Positions 57,300-64,000 of a stretch of 64,000 nt of DNA are shown in pieces. Where the stretch lies: the NCBI GenBank assembly GCA_023079485.1, contig CM041085.1, positions 26,831,121 through 26,895,120 of the forward strand, written 5' to 3'. The notes under the pieces were generated by a model, which saw only the letters and a program-made list of their open reading frames with translations, ran no database searches and had not been told where the DNA came from. The stretch comes from Archilochus colubris (Eukaryota; Chordata; Aves; Apodiformes; Trochilidae). A program made the translations under genes and the position numbers. Position 1 is the first letter of the stretch. Each line of letters starts with the position of its first letter.

Positions 57300-58900
57300 A
57301 GATTTTGCAGTGCAGTGACATCAGTGTGGTATTGACAACTGATCCACGCCCTCAAAAATCTTCCCCCTAGGGCAAGGAGGTGAGAAAAACAGAGGATGTT
57401 TTCTGGGCCTAAAGAAGAAGAAGTTGTCCTGTCCACAGACCTTAACTTTTTAAATTATTATTTATTGGATCCTGCTTTAGGGGCTTTTTTTAAAAATATA
57501 AAATCCTGTAGATAGTTTTGCATAGATGTTTCTGGCTCATACATAACAATGCAGATGTGTCTTTAGCAGTTAAAAGAAGAAATGATTGAGCATTTCCATG
57601 ATTTCCATGTCATTCGAAAAGTTAGGTTTGTGGACTTGTTTTTTTGCGTGATGTCTGAAGGCCCAAGACTGAACTCATTTTTACAAAGAGAATTTTCATT
57701 TCAAACTGGTCTCCATTCAGACTTTCCTGAAGGCACAGACTGTAGCAAGCTGTGAGATCTCGAAAAAGCCTCTCATTTTCAAAGAAATTGGCTCTAACTT
57801 AATCCTAACAACTTTTTTAATGACTGAAGCTGTTCTGATTTGTTGGAGTGTTTGGAAGCCAGTAACAGTTTTGCCCTTAGCAACAGCAGGGGCATTTTGT
57901 TTTTACACTTAAATCTGTGGTTCTTTAGGCAATATACAGGTTAGACTTGAATTTAAGCAGATGAATATTCCTGTGCCTGTTCAATACATAGCTGAAATAA
58001 GGTCACAGTACTAGAACAGCTGAAAGCAACTGGGATGGAAGAATGGCTAATGACTTTGAAGATGCTGTAATTAAATACATTAGGCCTGCAGGAAAAAAAA
58101 TATTTAATAACATTTTAGATGTGTAACACGAAAAGTCACTAGTAATATCAAGTGAATATATAAAATATTATGCAAGAAATTAAATTAACAATGTGGTTTG
58201 TCATTCTTTAGTGGTGCTTCTATCACATTATGAAAATGCCCTTAGAGGCTAGTCAACAGTGTAAGACACTTGCCACTGCCTGGTTTGCTGTACACAAAGA
58301 AATCAAGTTACAAAGCTGCCAAGATACTAATTAATGCATAAAAAAAGGCAATGAATAATTCATCAAATGAATATTTCAAGACAGGGTTGAGCCCTATGAT
58401 CCACTTTGGTTGCTGAATTGCCTTCTTCAATAGTTACTATATCATTATAATTACATGGGAGACTATTAAAAAAACTCAACTTTCTCAAAACACTATCATA
58501 ATAATTAAAATTCTTGAAGTCATTCAGATAAATGCTTAATATCCAAAATTACCAACAGTTACAGTAACAACAATGCTTTACATTTATGTAGGTCTTGTCA
58601 CCTGGAGACCTTCATGCATTTTACAGAAGTGTATAATTATGGATTTTAAGGATTTTCACTGGGGGAAAGGAAGTTAATGAAAGAGCAAGCAATTTGCTCA
58701 GGTCTGTGGAGAACTTCAAGTAAAAATCTGCTTTCATCATCAGTGATGATCCCCACCTGTCATTCATTCATGCGAGTCAGCATAAATTAATGTGATTATG
58801 CTGTCGTGCAGAATCCTGATTTGCTCTTTGATACTCAGTGAAAACAAAACCAGCAATTTAGTAATAGTTGTAGCAGACACATCTATACCATAATGCCAGC
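57300..58900. other. Intergenic, no gene recognised
   Basis: AT-rich sequence right of the CpG island. I see no conserved exon, RNA gene or clear repeat. Confidence 0.6.
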
Positions 58901-58902
58901 TT

Positions 58903-59277
58903 CATAAAATCATAATATGGTTTTGGTTGGAAGAGACCTTAGAGATCATCTCGTTCCAACCTGCCTGCCATGGGCAGGGACATCCCCCACTAGACCATGT
59001 TACTCAAAGCCCCATCCAGCCTTGAACATTTCCAGGGAGGGGGCAGCTACAGCCTCCCCAGGCAGTCTGTTCCAGTGTCTCACCACCCTCACAGGAAAGA
59101 GTTTCTTTCATATGTCTAATCAAAATCCACCTTGAATTTTAAAGCCATTAACTCTTGCAGTGTCACTGCATTCCTTTGTAAAAAGTCCATCCAGGGCCCT
59201 GTCAGGTACTGGAAGGCTGCTATAAGATCTCCCCAGATCCTCCTCTTCCCCAGTCCGAACAGCCAGAGCAGAGCTAG
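58903..59277 (-). mobile_element. CR1 3' fragment in the intergenic region
   Basis: Starts near ATAAAATCATAATATGG and continues GGTTGGAAGAGACCTTAGAG, CCAACCTGCCTGCCATGGGC, CACTAGACCATGTTACTCAA and TTCCAGTGTCTCACCACCCT. It ends in CCTCTTCCCCAGTCCGAAC, the complement of the sequence that starts many short CR1 copies. Confidence 0.93.
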
Positions 59278-59279
59278 AG

Positions 59280-61755
59280 ATTCATTGTCAGCTGTTACAG
59301 ACAATTTATGAAATTCTGTAAAGGTTGCATTTGAAGAATGGAGCATGGAAAGGTGCACCTGATATTTCTCTACTCCTATAAATTACATTCCTTACATATA
59401 GAAAATAGACATGCTAAGCCTGAGTTTGTGGAGGGAAAACAACTTACTGAAGAAAGTACCTCCACTTGGTCCTCAGATTAGAGATCCTGACTCAGGAGTG
59501 AAGATAGGGATGGCCAGACTGTGTCTCTGCTGACCATTCTGAGTTGGGTGAAGGAAGGATTTAAGCAAAAGTTTCTTTTTTATGCACATTTAGGCAGGCT
59601 GCTGCAGGCAGCTCAAGCTGAAATTTATCTACAACAGCCTGCAAATCTTAACAACCTTCTGGCTGTGCCTCACTTCATATATTCATCCTTTGCAACTTGA
59701 GGAAATTAATGTATTTTATTCACAAATCTTTCCAGAGTCATGTGTCTGCTGTCCTGGCCTTCAATGAAAAGAGTATTTTCACCCAACCTCTAGATAATCT
59801 GAGTCCTAAAATCATATTCCAGATTTATTTTTTAAAAAGTAAGTTTTTAAAGATAATCTGGGTCTTTTTTCATCATTGAATGCTTGTGATTGACACTGCC
59901 CACTCAGTTTTATCTTTTTCATTTCTTGATTTTCACCTGAAGATGCAGTTTAAGCACTGTTTTAATGAGTCAATGTAAATCCCCACAAATACCTGTATGG
60001 TATGGTGAGGATGGTGAATACTCCCAAAGTATCCTCTGCATTTTTGGAAGGCGGTCTTGAGACAGAAGAGATCTATACCATAAATCCTACATATACCTCT
60101 TGGAAATGCCAGGCCTCCTGGTTGGAGATTGCAAGGCTCGGTTCCCTAATTTCTATGTAATAAAGTTACCCACAGTCCATAACTATTAGTATTTTATATT
60201 TTGTTTGTGAGGAAATAAATACTGGCTACTGCACATATATGTCCTACAAATTGCAAAAGTAACCAGGTTTATGGTTTAAGTGAATCACAATGGTTTATTT
60301 AGGGGAAAATAACACCACGCTGGAAAGGAGTCTTAAGAAGGGGCTAATAGTGGGAGACAAATACAGGAAAACAGGTTTTTAAACAAATGAATCACCCCTG
60401 GGAGAAACTTTTAAGAAAGGAACAAATTATGTTCTCTTCACCCCCTGGAGAAATCATCACTGCCTCCCCAGGGGTGCTGTCTCTCTGAAGTCACTGCTGG
60501 TGCTGCTGCCTCTCTGAAGTCACTGCTGGTGCTGCTGCTCAGAGCTGCTTCCTTCACTGCTGATTTTCTCCTTTTTCCTCTGAATTTTTAGAATAAAAAA
60601 TTTCTTCTCATCAATTATTGCCAGAGGTTGCAAATCGGTAACTGCAGGTCTTCCCTTTGTATTCAGGTTTTCCCAGAATTCTTTAGTTCTCGTATTTGAT
60701 AGCAATTTGCATTACCTGTCTGGCAGCTCTATCAGGAGCCATTCTGATTAGCAGTTTACCTATTTAGTCCTGTCAAAAGAAGGGGTTTTGCTGATGAGAT
60801 CAATCTTATCTTCAGGCAGAGAAAATGGCATCTGCTTGCATGAAATTTTGCTGATTCAAGAGGCAATTTTCTTATTTTCAGTGTACTGCCATCTCCACGA
60901 CATTACACCCATATTCCTCTTTGGTACACTTCAGGCTTACATAAAGTTGTAAGCTTTGGATTTTAATTGATTCGTGCCTACTGCTTAATAGAATACGTCA
61001 GATCTGTATATACACATCCAAAACATACAAATGCACTCTTACATGCGTTTGGTTCCTGGCCTGTGCTGAGCCAGTATTTTTCATTTCAACAGCCCCTTCT
61101 GGGAATGTCCCTCTGACATGTCTGCCAGTGCGTAGCAGTAGGATGTGCATCAAAGCCTAGAGGGAGACAATCTGTCTTGCTTTTGTTTTTTTTCTCACCT
61201 TCCTGGGCCAGAATTACACACTGGCATCCTTGTCTGCCTGCTATCCCTGCATGCAGAGGGTAGCTGTTGCTAAGCAACTGTGGACAAGGCACCACAGCCT
61301 GGTTTTAAACCGGAGAATTAACTAAATTAGTTTTGATGGAGATAAGATATAGCTGAAGATCAGGCAGAAGCAAGAGAAAAAAAACAAAAACAAAACAAGG
61401 AACCAGCTGTGATTTGCACTGGAGAACAAAAAGTGTTCAAGCAAGAAGGGGAGTTTTGAAAGTGAAGAGGAAAGAAATGCTGTATGTGGCCCAAGTGGGA
61501 GGCATAAATAAAGAATTCGGTGTTTTTCAGGGCAACTCGTCTTCTGTAGTTGTACATCCCACAGTACAGCAAAGCTCCAAGTCTACATGTCTTGAAGGAC
61601 ACCATCATAATATAAACAAGTGAACAAAAAGTCCTGCCACAGAACCTTCCACTTCACCACCTCTTGTTGGTCCCATTTTAAACACAGCCTCCCAGCCACC
61701 TCTGATAGGAGATAAAGCATATGGAAAGACAAGTGAGGGAATTGGATAGTACAGT
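59280..61755. other. Intergenic, no gene recognised
   Basis: Mostly unique-looking sequence. It holds one 29-bp duplication (60481-60538). No conserved coding exon was seen; the longest open frames are short and lack similarity I recognise. Confidence 0.6.
60481..60538. repeat. Two perfect copies of a 29-bp unit
   Basis: CTCTCTGAAGTCACTGCTGG plus TGCTGCTGC is repeated exactly, head to tail (60481-60509 and 60510-60538). Identity suggests a recent duplication or a length-variable minisatellite. Confidence 0.92.
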
Positions 61756-61769
61756 ATTCTGCAGAATTT

Positions 61770-62306
61770 CTACGGGTTCTGTACTGGCCTTACAGGACTG
61801 TTGAAAGGTGAGGGAGTCTTGCTGATCACCCCTTGGATCTCCAATTGGCAAATGAGATTTTGTATGGGGAGCAGAGAGTCTCTGCTGGCACGGTGCTGCC
61901 AATGATGTGCTGTGATAGGTGCAGTTGGTACCTGATGTTCCTCTGCCCTCATCAGGCCACCACACAAGGCAAGACAGACAGTTTCCTCAGTTTCCACAGT
62001 TGCTACACTAAAGGCCCACTTATACCCTTTTGGGTCCTTGAAATGCCCTTTCTGGAGAAAGTCTATACTGAGGATGCAGAGAGCATCCGGGCCAGTCACT
62101 ATATGGTGGGTCTCCCAGTCATTTCTGGTCAGGCTCATTTCAGTCTCCACTGCAGTCAGTTCTTGAGACCCTCCTGTGACTCCAGGGATGGTAACAGAGT
62201 CTGCTCCTTTGTGATTCAATGGTAGCAAAGTGCACTGTGCACCAGTGTCTACCAGGGCTCTGTATCTCTGTGGTTCTGCTGTGCCAGGCCACCGAATCCA
62301 CACCAT
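61770..62306 (-). pseudogene. ERV protease and N-terminal reverse transcriptase remnant
   Basis: An open stretch of about 178 codons carries the aspartic-protease core A-L-V-D-T-G-A (D-T-G-A at 62238-62249). It then shows a flap region and a C-terminal I-D-F-L block. After a linker comes the start of reverse transcriptase with G-V-I and P-F-N-S-P motifs, and the frame stops at 61770. The polymerase palm and Y-x-D-D motif are missing, so this is a truncated, inactive copy. The open frame over the protease suggests modest age. Confidence 0.85.
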
Positions 62307-62399
62307 CCAGTAAACTCAGTTACCCCTCTCCTCCACCTGGCTGGAGGCAGGGCCCCTCTACTGCTGAGTACAGCACCCACACTGAACAGAAGGGTTTGT

Positions 62400-63900
62400 G
62401 TTCCAAACTGGACCCTCACTGTTAGTTACTTCCTTGACTCACAGTTGGGTTGGAGACCCATCTGCTGGGGCCATCAATGGGTGTTCCTTGAGAGATTGGA
62501 GCAGCCATCCTTCTGGAAACACTACCCCCAGTGGTATTACCTTGCAGTTCCTGTACTGTGGCAGGCAGGGTAGCAGTGGGTTTGCCATCCCATATACTCA
62601 TGCTTTCACCAAGGTTACGTAGGGTCAACCACAGAGAGCTCCGTGTCGAGTTCTGCCTGCCCTGAGCTGCCCATCTAGGGAAGCGCCTGTGTGCGATAGC
62701 GGGTACATGAAGCCATTCAGGAGAAAAATGAGTGTTGCTCTCTGTCTCCATCTTGGGTAAGTTATCATGCAGCTTCTCAAAAGAGGTTTGTAACTCCTCA
62801 GCTGTGGTTTTGAACTCCCCAGCCATTTTTTCCACAGCTGAGACACAGCCTGTGAGGGGTTAAAGACACTGTCTTAGCTGGCTAATAAATTCACCGACAA
62901 TCGGTGGTGTTTCATCTTCCCCTAAGACCCTTCCCCCAAAATGTGGCAGTATACACCTGTGTGAGCTTTTTAAGCAGAGGCCTCCTGCATGGTACCTTTT
63001 CAGGATCTTCAGGTGTTTCCCCATTACCACAGATGTCCAGTACTGCCAGCTCTCTCAGATATTTGATGCCTCTTTCCATGGTGTTCCATTAGAGCAACAT
63101 TCGATATCCTGCTTTTGAAAGTTTTACCACAGACAAAAGGCCTTTCCAAACCCTGTCCTTCTATTCTCCCAGTTACCTTATCAATGCCCCCATCTCTGGC
63201 TAAGGATCCCAAATGCCTCTCTGACCTCCAGGTCTGCCATATCCTCTCTCTTGTCCCAGCGCTGAAGCATCCAGGCAGTCAGTGATTGACCTTCATTGGG
63301 AGCATAATCCTTCCTTAAATTCCATATCTATTTCAGAGACATGGATTGGGCAATTATCTCAGTTTCTGAATCACTTTCCTGTGTTGTTCCTGCCTAGGGC
63401 AACTCTCTCGCTGATCAGGGTTTTCTGTTGTCTCTGACTCGTCATCATCATCATCATCATCATCATCACCCCTCCCCGGGCAGTTCGACTTCTTTAGATG
63501 CTTCCTGCAGGTTGTGACAGGGGTGACAAGGGCTGTTTTGAGCCAGTGGGGGAGGTAGTTGGGGCAGTTTTCCCACACTGAACCACCCCTGGAACACATT
63601 CAGGCACAGTGATAACCAAAACAAGAAACACGTCACAGAGGCTTCCAAACTCTGGTGAGGTGAACTCACCAGAGAAAGAACAAAATAATTTTGCATAGTG
63701 AATGAATTCATCAAAGAGCCCCTAAACTCCCCAGTCAAATTCCCAACCGAACTCATTCCCACAGAAATCACTGTTTTAACATATAGACAACAACATGCAT
63801 GGATCAGTAATTTCAGAAAGGCAGTATATAACAAGCCTTTCACCCACGCCATTTTGAAACACATTTTCCTGTTTTTTCTTTTTATTTTTTTTAAATTTCC
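62400..63900 (-). pseudogene. Degenerate gag-like region of the ERV
   Basis: Between the primer-binding site and protease several minus-strand open stretches alternate frames (for example 63354-63599 and 62422-62835), consistent with a decayed gag. One carries nine consecutive aspartate codons. No CCHC zinc knuckle could be confirmed. Identification rests mainly on position. Confidence 0.5.
63442..63468. repeat. (TCA)9 trinucleotide repeat
   Basis: Nine perfect TCA units; on the minus strand they read as nine Asp codons in an open gag-like frame followed by a Glu/Ser/Thr-rich stretch. Likely length-polymorphic. Confidence 0.9.
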
Positions 63901-63942
63901 AACTTTCCAGTATTTTCAATTAAAAGAAAAATTTAAATTTGT

Positions 63943-63960
63943 GTCCCATGTTGGGTACCA
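63943..63960 (-). other. Retroviral primer-binding site, tRNA-Lys1,2-like
   Basis: The minus strand reads TGGTACCCAACATGGGAC. It begins with TGG, as all primer-binding sites do, and differs from the tRNA-Lys1,2 site (TGGCGCCCAACGTGGGGC) at four positions, all C-to-T or G-to-A. The first two fall in a CpG, as expected from ageing by deamination. The adjoining sequence to 64000 should be the 3' end of the 5' LTR. Confidence 0.7.
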
Positions 63961-64000
63961 ATTATTCTGTCATGGCTCAGCAGTTTGGGCAGACCACAAA

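Larger units (their letters stand above)
61760..64000 (-). mobile_element. 5' part of an endogenous retrovirus, truncated in pol
   Basis: Reading leftward on the minus strand the order is LTR edge (61-64 kb right end, 63961-64000), primer-binding site, gag-like remnants with broken frames, protease, then the start of reverse transcriptase. Similarity ends near 61770, before the polymerase catalytic motif, so the 3' half (rest of pol, env, 3' LTR) is absent from the window. The protease/RT junction and linker most resemble class III (ERV-L-like) elements of birds, but class assignment is inference. The element cannot replicate as it stands. Confidence 0.85.

Overview
This is vertebrate nuclear DNA, most likely from a bird. 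It carries many short CR1 non-LTR retrotransposon tails with the avian ATTCTATG-type 3' ends, and avian-type ERV LTRs. Two split genes read at high identity to IARS2 and RAB3GAP2, neighbours that also lie tail to tail on human 1q41 (established knowledge). RAB3GAP2 fits in about 45 kb here, far shorter than in mammals, which also suits a bird. I cannot resolve the order or species.

Layout. 1-9500 (+): the last nine exons of IARS2, encoding the C-terminal ~402 residues of mitochondrial isoleucyl-tRNA synthetase, with stop, short 3'UTR and poly(A) signal. 9500-9730: a very short convergent gap. 9730-56377 (-): the complete RAB3GAP2 gene. Its 35 coding exons join without a frame break into 1383 codons plus stop. 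55850-56900: a CpG island holding the RAB3GAP2 start and promoter, and possibly a divergent + strand transcript. 57300-61760: intergenic DNA with one CR1 and a 29-bp duplication, no gene recognised. 61760-64000 (-): the 5' part of an old endogenous retrovirus, with primer-binding site, gag-like remnants, protease and the start of reverse transcriptase, running off the right edge.

The two genes have unrelated roles: IARS2 charges tRNA-Ile in mitochondria, and RAB3GAP2 is the non-catalytic subunit of the Rab3 GAP / Rab18 GEF complex. They share only a convergent 3' boundary. I reconstructed all exon junctions by reading frame, splice consensus and similarity to the known vertebrate proteins. 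Noteworthy are a GC-AG intron after a 36-bp exon, a NAGNAG acceptor at exon 2, and close-packed repeats in RAB3GAP2 intron 1. I found no CRISPR array, tRNA, rRNA or undescribed multigene system; this is largely an ordinary, well-conserved vertebrate locus.
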